Positions 31,597 to 39,149 of a stretch of 42,782 nucleotides of DNA are shown in pieces. Below the pieces are notes generated by a model. It searched no databases, was not told the DNA's origin, and saw nothing but the letters and a program-made list of their open reading frames with translations. The translations under genes and the position numbers were made by a program. Numbering within the stretch: position 1 is the stretch's first letter; each line of letters opens with the position of its first letter. The stretch lies in NCBI GenBank assembly GCA_021325525.1, contig JAJPHB010000006.1:1-42782 (forward strand). The letters are read 5' to 3'. Source of the DNA: Alphaproteobacteria bacterium. GTDB taxonomy: Bacteria > Pseudomonadota > Alphaproteobacteria > ATCC43930 > CGMCC-115725.

Positions 31597-33006
31597 TCAT
31601 CTCTCGGCCATCGCCGCCCGCCGATCCGCCGTCTCCAGCGAATGGCGGCGAAACCAGAGAATGGCGATGAGGGCGCCCGCGAGCTCGACGCAGCCGCCGA
31701 TGAGGAAGCTCGCATGCAGCCCGGCGAGGAAGCGCGGCGGGTCGGCTGCGGCCGCCTTGGCATTGCCGCCGAAGAGGATGCCGAGGATGGCGACGCCGAG
31801 CGTCGCCCCGAGCATGCGCCCGACATTGACGAGGCCCGAGGACATGCCCGAGCGCGCCGCCGGCGCGTTCGCCACCGCCGCCGTCGCGATTGGGCCGGTG
31901 ATGAGGCCGAGGCCGACGCCGATGGCGAAGAGGGCAAGCGCGATGACCACGTAGCCGGTGCCGGTGGAAAGGACGGCGAGGGCGAAAAGGCCGAGCGCCG
32001 CCAGCGCCATGCCGCCGGCGATGAGGAGGCGCGGCCCGAGGGTCGTCGCGACGCGTCCCGCCGTGGGCGAGACGATGAAGAAGGTGAGCGACATGGGCAG
32101 CAATTCGAGGCCGGCGACGGCCGCCGCATCGTGCCGCACCGCCTGGAGATAGAGCGGCAGCACGAAGAGGAGCCCGTACATGCCGAAGGTCATCAGCCCG
32201 GCGTCGGCGATGGCCGCGGCGAAAGGCGGGTTGCGAAAGACGGCGAGCGGGACGAGCGGGCTGGAGCTCCGCCGCTCGACCCCGATGAAGGCGGCCGCGC
32301 TCGCGAGGCAGGCGGCAAGGCAGCCGAGCACTGGCGCCGAGCGCCAGCCCCAGGCCGGCCCCTCGATGACCCCGACGCAGAGCGTGCCGAGCGCAAGCAC
32401 GGCGAGGATCTGACCCGGGAGATCGAGGTGGCGCCCCTTCGGGCTCGCCGTCTCCGGAACGAGGAGGCCGAGACCGAGCGTCGCTGCGGCGACCGGCAGG
32501 ATGCCATAGAAAAGGCTCCGCCAACCGAAGGCGTCGACGAGCAGTCCGCCGAGGGTCGGCCCGATCGCCATGGCGAGCCCGTTCATGGCGGCCCAGATGG
32601 CGATGGCGCGGGCTCGCTCGCGCGTCTCCGGAAAGGTGACATTGAGGATGGCGAGCGCTGCCGGCAACTCGAGCGCGGCGCCGAGCCCGGCGATGCCGCG
32701 GCCGATCACGAGGACGCCCACGCTCGGCGCCAGCGCGCAGACCAGCGAACCTGCCGCGAAAACGAGGCAGCCAAGAAGGAAGAGCCGGCGGCGGCCGTAG
32801 AGATCGCCGAGCGTGCCGCCGGTCATGATGAAGGCGGCATAGACGAGGTTGTAGAGGTCGATCACCCATTGCAGGGCCGCGATGTCGGCATGGAGATCGG
32901 CCTCGATGCTGTGCAGCCCCAGATTGACGAGCGAGGTGTCGAGGATCGCCATAAAGGTGCCGAGGCACATGGCGGCGAGGACGAGACGCTTTGCCGGATG
33001 GGTCAT
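31597..33006 (-). CDS. MFS transporter, DHA2 (EmrB/QacA-like) family
   Basis: A 469-aa protein with about 14 predicted membrane helices. It has the DHA2 start FMAILDTSLVNLGLHSIEADL, motif A in GGTLGDLYGRRRLF, and motif C-like GPTLGGLLVDAFGWRSLFYG after helix 5. Such proteins export drugs or metabolites with protons. The gene is divergent from the GlxA-type regulator gene (154 bases between starts), an arrangement often seen when the regulator controls the exporter, though the ArgR-like sites lie elsewhere. Confidence 0.88.
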   Translation of the reverse strand: MTHPAKRLVLAAMCLGTFMAILDTSLVNLGLHSIEADLHADIAALQWVIDLYNLVYAAFIMTGGTLGDLYGRRRLFLLGCLVFAAGSLVCALAPSVGVLVIGRGIAGLGAALELPAALAILNVTFPETRERARAIAIWAAMNGLAMAIGPTLGGLLVDAFGWRSLFYGILPVAAATLGLGLLVPETASPKGRHLDLPGQILAVLALGTLCVGVIEGPAWGWRSAPVLGCLAACLASAAAFIGVERRSSSPLVPLAVFRNPPFAAAIADAGLMTFGMYGLLFVLPLYLQAVRHDAAAVAGLELLPMSLTFFIVSPTAGRVATTLGPRLLIAGGMALAALGLFALAVLSTGTGYVVIALALFAIGVGLGLITGPIATAAVANAPAARSGMSSGLVNVGRMLGATLGVAILGILFGGNAKAAAADPPRFLAGLHASFLIGGCVELAGALIAILWFRRHSLETADRRAAMAER

Positions 33007-33045
33007 GCGGCGGAGATGGCTTTCCGCGCTGCCGGCGTCCAGCGC

Positions 33046-33073
33046 CGATGCTTCGACCGAGTCCGAAGCATCG
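33046..33073. promoter_or_regulatory. Perfect inverted repeat between divergent exporter and regulator genes
   Basis: CGATGCTTCG (33046-33055) and CGAAGCATCG (33064-33073) form a perfect 10-bp dyad with an 8-base spacer. It lies 40 bases from the exporter start and 88 from the regulator start. It could be an operator for a dimeric repressor or an RNA hairpin in the exporter leader. GlxA/AraC proteins normally use direct repeats, so another factor is more likely. Confidence 0.5.
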
Positions 33074-33160
33074 GATGCGCCCCGAACTCGAAGCGCTCCT
33101 GTCCCGCAATGCGCCTATGGCATGATGGCGCCTCGGCGAGAGCGCAGCGAAGGTTCGTGC

Positions 33161-34135
33161 ATGGCGCAGTTGCGGGCCGTGGGCGGTAACGGCGGCGATG
33201 AGAGCCGGCGCTTTGCCATCCTTCTCTTCCCCGGCTTCCCGATGATGGCTTTCAGCGCCGTCATCGAACCGCTCCGCGCCGCGAATGCGCTCGGTGCCGC
33301 GCCCGGCTACCGCTGGAGCACGGTCGCTCCTGGCAGGACCTCGGTCGCCGCTTCGAATGGCATCGTCCTCAGCCCGGATTTTTCCGTCGACGACGATCCG
33401 CCGGCGGATTTCATCGTCGTCTGCTCCGGCGGCGATGCGGATCAGCTCACGGCGCAGCAGCCGATCAGGTGGATTCGCAAGAATTTGCGCCGCGGCGCGC
33501 ATCTCGGCAGCGTCGCCGACGGCGCTTTCTATCTGGCACGAGCGGGCCTCCTCGACGGCTATGCCTGCACCCTCCATTGGCGCAGCCAACCCGCTTTCGT
33601 CGAAGCCTTTCCCCAGATCGCGCTGCGCCGGATGCTCTATGTGATCGACCGGACGCGGTTCACCTCGGCGGGCGGAGTCGGCGCATTCGACATGATGCTC
33701 GACATGATCGAGCGGCACCACGGAGAGGCGCTGGCGCGCGGCGTCGCGGAATGGTTCGTCCATGACCGCATCCGCGCCGATGCCGACCGCGAGAAGCTGC
33801 AGCTGCGGGTGCGCACCGGCATTCGCGACGATCTGGTGCTGGCGGCCGTGGCGCGGATGGAAGCACGGATGGAGCGGGGCGAGACCGTCGCCGAGATCGC
33901 CCGCCGGCTCGGCGTCTCCCTGTGGAAGCTCGACCGCGCCTTCCGTGCGGATGTCCGTGTCCCGCCGGGAGCCTATTTCCGGCGCTTGCGGATGGAGCGC
34001 GCCAACGACTTGCTCCTGCATTCGAGCTTGCCGATCCACGAGGTCGGCTTGGCTTGCGGCTACACCGATTATCCGGCCTTCGTCCGCGCCTTTCGCCGAA
34101 CCTATCGGAAGACGCCCGGCCGGCTGCGGCGCTGA
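33161..34135 (+). CDS. GlxA/ArgR-like transcriptional regulator (DJ-1/PfpI domain plus AraC HTH)
   Basis: The 324-aa protein has an N-terminal DJ-1/PfpI-like domain (about 15-185: FAILLFPGFPMMAFSAVIEPLRAAN and LGSVADGAFYLARAGLLDGYACTLHW). The nucleophile elbow carries Ala-Asp rather than Cys-Thr, as in non-enzymatic sensor members. A C-terminal AraC DNA-binding domain with two HTHs follows (VAEIARRLGVSLWKLDRAF; IHEVGLACGYTDYPAFVRAFRRTY). Relatives include ArgR, GbdR and CdhR, activators of arginine, betaine and carnitine catabolism in pseudomonads. It precedes the M24 gene in the same direction and probably activates the operons downstream. Confidence 0.9.
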   Translation: MAQLRAVGGNGGDESRRFAILLFPGFPMMAFSAVIEPLRAANALGAAPGYRWSTVAPGRTSVAASNGIVLSPDFSVDDDPPADFIVVCSGGDADQLTAQQPIRWIRKNLRRGAHLGSVADGAFYLARAGLLDGYACTLHWRSQPAFVEAFPQIALRRMLYVIDRTRFTSAGGVGAFDMMLDMIERHHGEALARGVAEWFVHDRIRADADREKLQLRVRTGIRDDLVLAAVARMEARMERGETVAEIARRLGVSLWKLDRAFRADVRVPPGAYFRRLRMERANDLLLHSSLPIHEVGLACGYTDYPAFVRAFRRTYRKTPGRLRR

Positions 34136-34148
34136 CGCCCCGCGAATT

Positions 34149-34176
34149 CGGCACACGGTACCCCGCAAACGGCACA
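34149..34176. promoter_or_regulatory. Direct repeat with 21-bp pitch upstream of the M24 gene (putative regulator site)
   Basis: CGGCACA occurs at 34149-34155 and 34170-34176, exactly 21 bases apart, 50-77 bases before the M24 start. On the minus strand each reads TGTGCCG, close to the TGTCGC half-site I recall for ArgR, whose half-sites also repeat every 21 bases. Binding by the adjacent GlxA/ArgR-like protein is inferred. Confidence 0.5.
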
Positions 34177-34225
34177 TCGCGGCCGGGAAGGGTGCCGCAT
34201 CATTCCAGCGCAAGCCGGAGGCGTC

Positions 34226-35530
34226 ATGAGCATCATCGCAGCGGGTCCGACCCGTACCGACGAGATCGATTTCGACTACCCGATGCGCCATCCCTTGGGC
34301 GGGGACGCGGCGAACGGCATGTGGCTCTCGGATACGGAGCCGCCGGCGGTCGATACGGAGAAATTGCGGAACGGCCGGCTCGCCAAGCTTCGCGCCTGGA
34401 TGGTCGAGGCGGGATATGGCGCCGTTCTGCTCTTCGACCCGTACAACCAGCGTTACGCTACCGGCACGCGCAACATGTTCGGCTATTTCCTGCGCAACTC
34501 GACGCGCTACTTTTTCGTGCCTGCCTCGGGTCCCATCATCCTCTTCGAATACCCGCAGAGCTATCATGTCAGCGCCGCCCTCGACACGGTGAGCGAGACG
34601 CGGCCGAGCAAACTGGTCTGGTCATCCGTTTCGGGACGCGACGGCGAGACCGCCGGCCCCTTTGCCGCCGAGATCGCCGATCTCATGCGCGAGTTCGGCG
34701 GCGGATCGAACAAGATCGGCCTCGACCGCTGCGGCCATCTGCAGGCGGTCGCGCTCCAGCGGCACGGGCTCGAGGTGGCGGATTGCCAAGGCGAGATTCT
34801 CGCGGTTCGCGCCGTCAAGACGCCGGAGGAAATCCGCTGCCTGCAAATCAGCATGGCCGGCGTCGAGGCGGCTGTCGCGGCTGTGCGCGAGGCTCTGCGC
34901 CCGGGAATCTCCGAGACCGAGCTCTTCGCCGTCATGTATGGCGAGGTCATCCGGCAAGGCGGAGAATTCATCGAGACGCGGCTGCTGAGCTCCGGCCAGC
35001 GCACCAACCCGTGGTTCAACGAGGCGAGCGGCCGGCGCCTGCGCCCGGGCGAGCTCGTCGCACTGGATACCGATACGATCGGCTGCTTCGGCTACTTCTC
35101 GGATTTCTCACGCACCTTCCGGTGCGGGCCCGGCAGGCCGACGCCGTACCAGAAGATGCTCTACCGCATGTCCTTCGACCAGATTCAGCACAATCTCGGC
35201 ATCATCAAGCCAGGCATGAGCTTCCGCGAGATCGCGGAGCAGGCGTGGCGCATCCCGCCGCGTTTCGTCGATCAGCGCTACACCTCGGTCATGCACGGCG
35301 TCGGCATGCATGGCGAAACGCCGTTCATCGCGCACGCCATGGATTTCGCGACATATGGACGCGAGGGCGTTCTGTTGCCGGGCATGGTGGTCAGCGTCGA
35401 AAGCTACATCGGCGAGAAGAACGGCCTCGAAGGGGTGAAGCTCGAGGAGGAAGTCCTGGTGACCGCGATCGGAGCGGAGCTCATCTCGCGCTTTCCGTTC
35501 GAAGACGAGCTGCTGGGGGCGCAGATCTGA
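34226..35530 (+). CDS. M24 (creatinase/prolidase-fold) metalloenzyme, DddP-like
   Basis: A 434-aa pita-bread-fold protein. An N-terminal domain (about 45-195, LLFDPYNQRYATGTRNM) is followed by the catalytic domain. Likely metal ligands are Asp281/283 (DTDTIG), Asp293 (FSDFSR), His357 (MHGVGMHGE), Glu392 (SVESYIGE) and Glu407. The segment GGEFIETRLLSSGQRTNPWF closely resembles DddP, the M24-type DMSP lyase, and the ligand spacing (10, 64, 35, 15) agrees with what I remember for that enzyme. Creatinase, ectoine hydrolase or Xaa-Pro peptidase-like roles remain possible. GGAGG precedes the ATG; the next gene starts right after the stop. Confidence 0.82.
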   Translation: MSIIAAGPTRTDEIDFDYPMRHPLGGDAANGMWLSDTEPPAVDTEKLRNGRLAKLRAWMVEAGYGAVLLFDPYNQRYATGTRNMFGYFLRNSTRYFFVPASGPIILFEYPQSYHVSAALDTVSETRPSKLVWSSVSGRDGETAGPFAAEIADLMREFGGGSNKIGLDRCGHLQAVALQRHGLEVADCQGEILAVRAVKTPEEIRCLQISMAGVEAAVAAVREALRPGISETELFAVMYGEVIRQGGEFIETRLLSSGQRTNPWFNEASGRRLRPGELVALDTDTIGCFGYFSDFSRTFRCGPGRPTPYQKMLYRMSFDQIQHNLGIIKPGMSFREIAEQAWRIPPRFVDQRYTSVMHGVGMHGETPFIAHAMDFATYGREGVLLPGMVVSVESYIGEKNGLEGVKLEEEVLVTAIGAELISRFPFEDELLGAQI

Positions 35531-36214
35531 ATGCAACAGCGGCTGTCCATCGAGCCGCGGCAGGCGGCGTTGATCCTCGTCGATCTGCAGGAAGAGCAGC
35601 GGCAGGTACCGCACTATGCCGTCGAACGCTTCGAAATCGTTCTTGCCAATGCCCGGCGGCTCCTGGAGGCGGCGCGCGCCAATGCCGTGCTGACCGTTCA
35701 TGCCGCCTATCGGCGCGACTTCGACGCAGTTCCGCCGCGGCCGCTCGAGCCGCTCTTGCCCGATGGCGGACCCGCTTTCAGCGACAAGCGCTCGCCTCAC
35801 ACCGCCATCTGCACGGAGGTGGCGCCGCGTCCCGGCGAGCCCGTGCTGTTCAAGAACGACGCGAGCGCCTTCTGCGAGGGTGAGCTCGAACCGCTGCTGC
35901 GCCGCGCCGCGATCGAATGGCTGATGGTCGCGGGAGTGTGGACCGAAGCGTGCGTCGCAGCGACGGTGCGGGACGCGATCGCGCGCGGTCTTCGCGTGAT
36001 GCTCGTCAAGGATGCCTGCGGAAGCGGCACCCTTGCCATGCATCAGACGGGCATTCTGAACCTCGCCAATCGGCTCTACGGGGGCGCCGTTGCCAGCACG
36101 GAGACGGCGGTGCGGCTCCTTCTCGGCGCAGAAGGCGAGGTGTGGATCCCGGAACGGCCGGTCCCGATACTCTTCGGCTACGGAGATGCGGAAAGGCACT
36201 ACGAAATGCTGTGA
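35531..36214 (+). CDS. Isochorismatase-family cysteine hydrolase
   Basis: A 227-aa protein with the family's catalytic triad: Asp18 in LILVDLQEEQ, Lys108 in LFKNDASAF and Cys141 in GVWTEACVAATVRDAIARG. The family includes N-carbamoylsarcosine amidase, nicotinamidase and biuret or carbamoyl hydrolases, acting on amide or carbamoyl bonds. The start codon directly follows the M24 stop, so the two enzymes are surely one operon. The C-terminal extension PERPVPILFGYGDAERHYEML is unusual. The substrate is unknown. Confidence 0.88.
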   Translation: MQQRLSIEPRQAALILVDLQEEQRQVPHYAVERFEIVLANARRLLEAARANAVLTVHAAYRRDFDAVPPRPLEPLLPDGGPAFSDKRSPHTAICTEVAPRPGEPVLFKNDASAFCEGELEPLLRRAAIEWLMVAGVWTEACVAATVRDAIARGLRVMLVKDACGSGTLAMHQTGILNLANRLYGGAVASTETAVRLLLGAEGEVWIPERPVPILFGYGDAERHYEML

Positions 36215-36236
36215 GGCCGCTCCACTCCGAATAGAA

Positions 36237-36253
36237 CTCAATTTGCGATTGAG
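36237..36253. promoter_or_regulatory. Small inverted repeat upstream of the ABC operon
   Basis: CTCAAT and ATTGAG flank a 5-base spacer (36237-36253), shortly after the hydrolase gene. The AT-rich stem differs from its surroundings. It may be a protein-binding dyad or chance; it lies just upstream of the ArgR-like repeats. Confidence 0.3.
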
Positions 36254-36266
36254 ACTCCGCCACCGC

Positions 36267-36294
36267 TTGTCGCGCATTGTACAAGGTTTGTCGC
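36267..36294. promoter_or_regulatory. ArgR-like direct repeat TTGTCGC with 21-bp pitch before the ABC operon
   Basis: TTGTCGC is found at 36267-36273 and 36288-36294, spaced exactly 21 bases, about 105-130 bases before the substrate-binding protein gene. The core TGTCGC and the pitch equal the half-site rule I recall for Pseudomonas ArgR (TGTCGC, N8, AA, N5). Activation by the GlxA/ArgR-like protein encoded at 33161 is inferred. Confidence 0.6.
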
Positions 36295-36397
36295 CCCTCA
36301 TGTTGCGTCTGGCATCGCTTTCGGGTTAGCGTTCTCGGCAAAGGCTGCCTCGTCTTCGCGCGAGGAAGAATAAATCGGCAGAGGAGGAGATTTCGTC

Positions 36398-38110
36398 ATG
36401 ACATCGCGGAAACCGACGCAGTCGGATCATCCAAAGGTCCATGAGGCGTTCGGCCTCATGAAGGCCGGTCGCATGGATCGGCGCGAGTTCATTCGCGTGG
36501 CGGCGCTGCTCGGCACTTCCGCGGCGACGGCCTATGCGCTGGCGGGGCTGCCCGAACCCGCCTTTGCCGCCGGCAACCTGCCCTTCCCAGCCGACGACCC
36601 CAATGCCAAGGCCGGCGGGATCCTGAAGATCGGCATGGAAGTCCAGAAGATGGAGGACCCGGCGACCTATTCGTGGGTGCAGATGTCGAACCAGACGCGC
36701 CACACCCTCGAATACCTGGCCATGACCGGCCCCGACAACGTGACGCGTCCGATGCTGGCGGAAAAATGGGACGCGGCCGAGGATCTGAAGACCTGGACCT
36801 TTTACTTGCGCCAAGGCGTCATGTGGCACAACGGCGAGGAGCTGACCGCCGATCACATCGCCTGGAACATCGAGCGCTGGCTCGACCCCAAGACGGCGTC
36901 CTCCAACGTCGGACTCTCCACCTTCTCGGCGATGGTCGAGGAGACGCCGGAGAAGGACGCGAAGGGCAAGCCCGTCAAGCGCATGACGAAGGGAGCGCTC
37001 GAGATCGTCGACAAGCACACGATCCGCTTCCATCTGAACAAGCCGGTGCTATCGGCGCCGGAGGATCTCTACAATTATCCGACGGCAATCTGCCATCCGT
37101 CCTTCAAGCCGCCGATCTCCGACAACATGATCGGCACCGGCCCCTTCGCGCTCGCCGAGCTCAAAGTCGGCGACAAATGCATCCTGAAGCGCGTCAAGAA
37201 GACGACGAACGGCAAGGATTTCAATTACTGGGGCGGCAAGGTCTATCTCGACGAGATTCATTATTACAACTTCGTCGGCGACAACCAGCTCTCCGCCTTC
37301 GCGTCGGGCACTGTCGACGGCGTCTACGAATTCTCCGTCGAGCAGATGGACCTCGCGAAGTCGCTCGACGGCAACATCGTTATCGCCCGCACCGCGCAGA
37401 CCATCTGCTGCCGCATGCAGGTCGATCAGAAGCCGTTCTCCGACAAGCGCGTCCGCGAGGCCGTGACCAAATCCGTCGATAACGGCGTCATCAAGAACCT
37501 CGTTTACCCGACCGGCGGCGACATCGGCCAGAACCATCACGTGGCGCCGGTCCATCCCGACTACGCGCCCTTGCTGCCGCCGCTGAAACGCGATGTCGCG
37601 GCGGCAAAGAAGCTTCTCGCCGAGGCCGGGTTCGCCAATGGTCTCGAACTCACCATCGATGTCGGCAACACCGACGGGCCCTGGCACCAGACGGTGGCCG
37701 AGGCGATGCGCGACCAGATGAAGGAAGCCGGCATCACGCTCAAGATCAACGTGATGCCGCCGTCGAAATACTGGGAGATCTGGACCAAGACGCCGTTCGG
37801 GATCACGGCCTGGACGCACCGGCCGCTCGGCACGATGGCGATGTCGCTCGCCTATCGGACGGGCGTGCCGTGGAACGAGACCCACTATGCCAACCCGGAA
37901 TTCGACAAGGCGCTCGACGCCGCCGAGGCGACGCTCGATGTCAATGAGCGCAAGCCCAAGCTGATGAAGGCGGCGAAAATCCTGCAGGACGATTCGGTTA
38001 TGGTCCTGCCGGTGTTCCGGCCGGTCTACACGATTTCCGCGAAGAACGTGCACGGGTATGAGGGGCACCCGACGCAGTATCACCAGTTCAACAAGGTCTG
38101 GAAGAGCTGA
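36398..38110 (+). CDS. ABC transporter substrate-binding protein (DppA/OppA family), Tat signal
   Basis: A 570-aa family 5 solute-binding protein. The N terminus is a twin-arginine signal (MDRREFIRVAALLG, Arg28-Arg29) with cleavage near AFAAGN, so it is exported folded. Typical motifs follow: LAEKWDAAEDLKTWTFYLRQGVMWHNGEELTADHI, the IGTGPFALAEL strand and VREAVTKSVDN. It should deliver a peptide-like or opine-like ligand to the permeases encoded next. GAGGAGG sits 10 bases before the ATG. The unusually long N-terminal stretch before the Arg pair is family-typical for some alphaproteobacterial members. Confidence 0.92.
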   Translation: MTSRKPTQSDHPKVHEAFGLMKAGRMDRREFIRVAALLGTSAATAYALAGLPEPAFAAGNLPFPADDPNAKAGGILKIGMEVQKMEDPATYSWVQMSNQTRHTLEYLAMTGPDNVTRPMLAEKWDAAEDLKTWTFYLRQGVMWHNGEELTADHIAWNIERWLDPKTASSNVGLSTFSAMVEETPEKDAKGKPVKRMTKGALEIVDKHTIRFHLNKPVLSAPEDLYNYPTAICHPSFKPPISDNMIGTGPFALAELKVGDKCILKRVKKTTNGKDFNYWGGKVYLDEIHYYNFVGDNQLSAFASGTVDGVYEFSVEQMDLAKSLDGNIVIARTAQTICCRMQVDQKPFSDKRVREAVTKSVDNGVIKNLVYPTGGDIGQNHHVAPVHPDYAPLLPPLKRDVAAAKKLLAEAGFANGLELTIDVGNTDGPWHQTVAEAMRDQMKEAGITLKINVMPPSKYWEIWTKTPFGITAWTHRPLGTMAMSLAYRTGVPWNETHYANPEFDKALDAAEATLDVNERKPKLMKAAKILQDDSVMVLPVFRPVYTISAKNVHGYEGHPTQYHQFNKVWKS

Positions 38111-38124
38111 GCCGCCCGCCGCCG

Positions 38125-38152
38125 CCGGGCCCGGGCTTCGCCCTGGGCCCGG
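38125..38152 (+). terminator. Very stable hairpin between binding protein and permease genes
   Basis: CCGGGCCC, then GGC, pairs across a TTC-type loop with GCC and GGGCCCGG; the stem runs over about 12 bp with one mismatch position. No T-tract follows. Such intercistronic hairpins often protect the upstream binding-protein mRNA and lower permease expression rather than terminate fully. Confidence 0.5.
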
Positions 38153-38188
38153 TCCGCGGCGCAATGCTGCGGCGATAAGGTCCGCCCC

Positions 38189-39139
38189 ATGCTGAAGCTG
38201 ATCGGCAGTCGCCTCCTTCAGATGCTGCTCATCATGGCGGTGGTGTCGCTGGTCATCTTCGCCATCTTCGACAGCGACAAGTTCAAGAAGCAGATCGCCG
38301 TCGCCGAGCTCGGCGGCTTTGCCGTCTCGGCGCTGTCGGATCAGGATTATCAAGCCTGGCTCGACCGCAAGGGCCTCAACGTCCCGTTCTATGATCGCTA
38401 CTTCAAATGGGTGGCCGGCGTCGCGCGGGGCGATCTCGGCCGCTCCTACGAGAAGAGCGAGCCGGTGAGCCAGCTTCTTGCGAAGCGGCTCATCAACACC
38501 GGAATGCTGGCCTTCTGGGTCTTTGCCCTGATGGTGCCGCTGTCGCTGACGCTCGGCATCATCGCCGGCATGAAGGAGGGTTCGGTTCGCGACCGCGCCG
38601 TCTCCTTCATCGCCGTGCTCACCACCTCGCTTCCGGAAATCGCGACCGCCATCGTGCTGACCGTCATTCTGGCGCTCGGCCTCCGCTGGGTGCCGGCGAA
38701 TTCGGCCATGGTGAATGGCTGGGACTGGCGTCAGCTCATCCTGCCGGTGCTGACGCTGGTGCTCTACGATTTCGGCTATGTCGCGCGCATGACGCGGGCA
38801 TCCATGGCCGAGGTGATGACCTCGCAATACATCCGGACGGCGGTGCTGAAGGGGCTGCCATACCGGCGTGTCATCTTGCGCCATGCCTTGCGCAACGCGC
38901 TCATCGCCCCGTTCACGATCATCGTCCTCCAGCTCAACTGGATCCTGTCGGGCGTCGTCGTCGTCGAGGTGTTCTTCCAATATGCGGGCTTCGGTCAATT
39001 GCTGCTCGACGCCGCCTTGTTCGGGGACGTCTACGTGATCCAGGCGGCGACCCTCGTCGCCGTCTTTATCGCCGTGCTGTCGCAGATCATCTCCGATATC
39101 GGCTATACGCTCCTAAATCCGCGCATTCGCTTCAGCTGA
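38189..39139 (+). CDS. ABC transporter permease, DppB-type
   Basis: A 316-aa binding-protein-dependent permease. It has the family start MLKLIGSRLLQMLLIMAVVSLVIF, GDLGRSYEKSEPVSQLLAKRL and the EAA-loop region YIRTAVLKGLPYRRVILRHALRNALIAP that contacts the ATPase. About six membrane helices are visible. It pairs with the permease encoded 10 bases downstream. An insertion after the second segment (DSDKFKKQIAVAELGGFAVSAL) is longer than in DppB and may face the binding protein. Confidence 0.92.
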   Translation: MLKLIGSRLLQMLLIMAVVSLVIFAIFDSDKFKKQIAVAELGGFAVSALSDQDYQAWLDRKGLNVPFYDRYFKWVAGVARGDLGRSYEKSEPVSQLLAKRLINTGMLAFWVFALMVPLSLTLGIIAGMKEGSVRDRAVSFIAVLTTSLPEIATAIVLTVILALGLRWVPANSAMVNGWDWRQLILPVLTLVLYDFGYVARMTRASMAEVMTSQYIRTAVLKGLPYRRVILRHALRNALIAPFTIIVLQLNWILSGVVVVEVFFQYAGFGQLLLDAALFGDVYVIQAATLVAVFIAVLSQIISDIGYTLLNPRIRFS

Positions 39140-39149
39140 GGGGGACGCG

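Noticed and set aside
33046-33073. Inverted repeat as a transcription terminator
   Set aside because: It lies between divergent starts, not after a gene, and has no T-tract.
31568-34567. 999-codon open frame on the minus strand spanning the exporter, regulator and M24 start
   Set aside because: It crosses three well-supported genes in other frames, and its translation is arginine/proline/histidine-rich, typical of antisense of high-GC genes.
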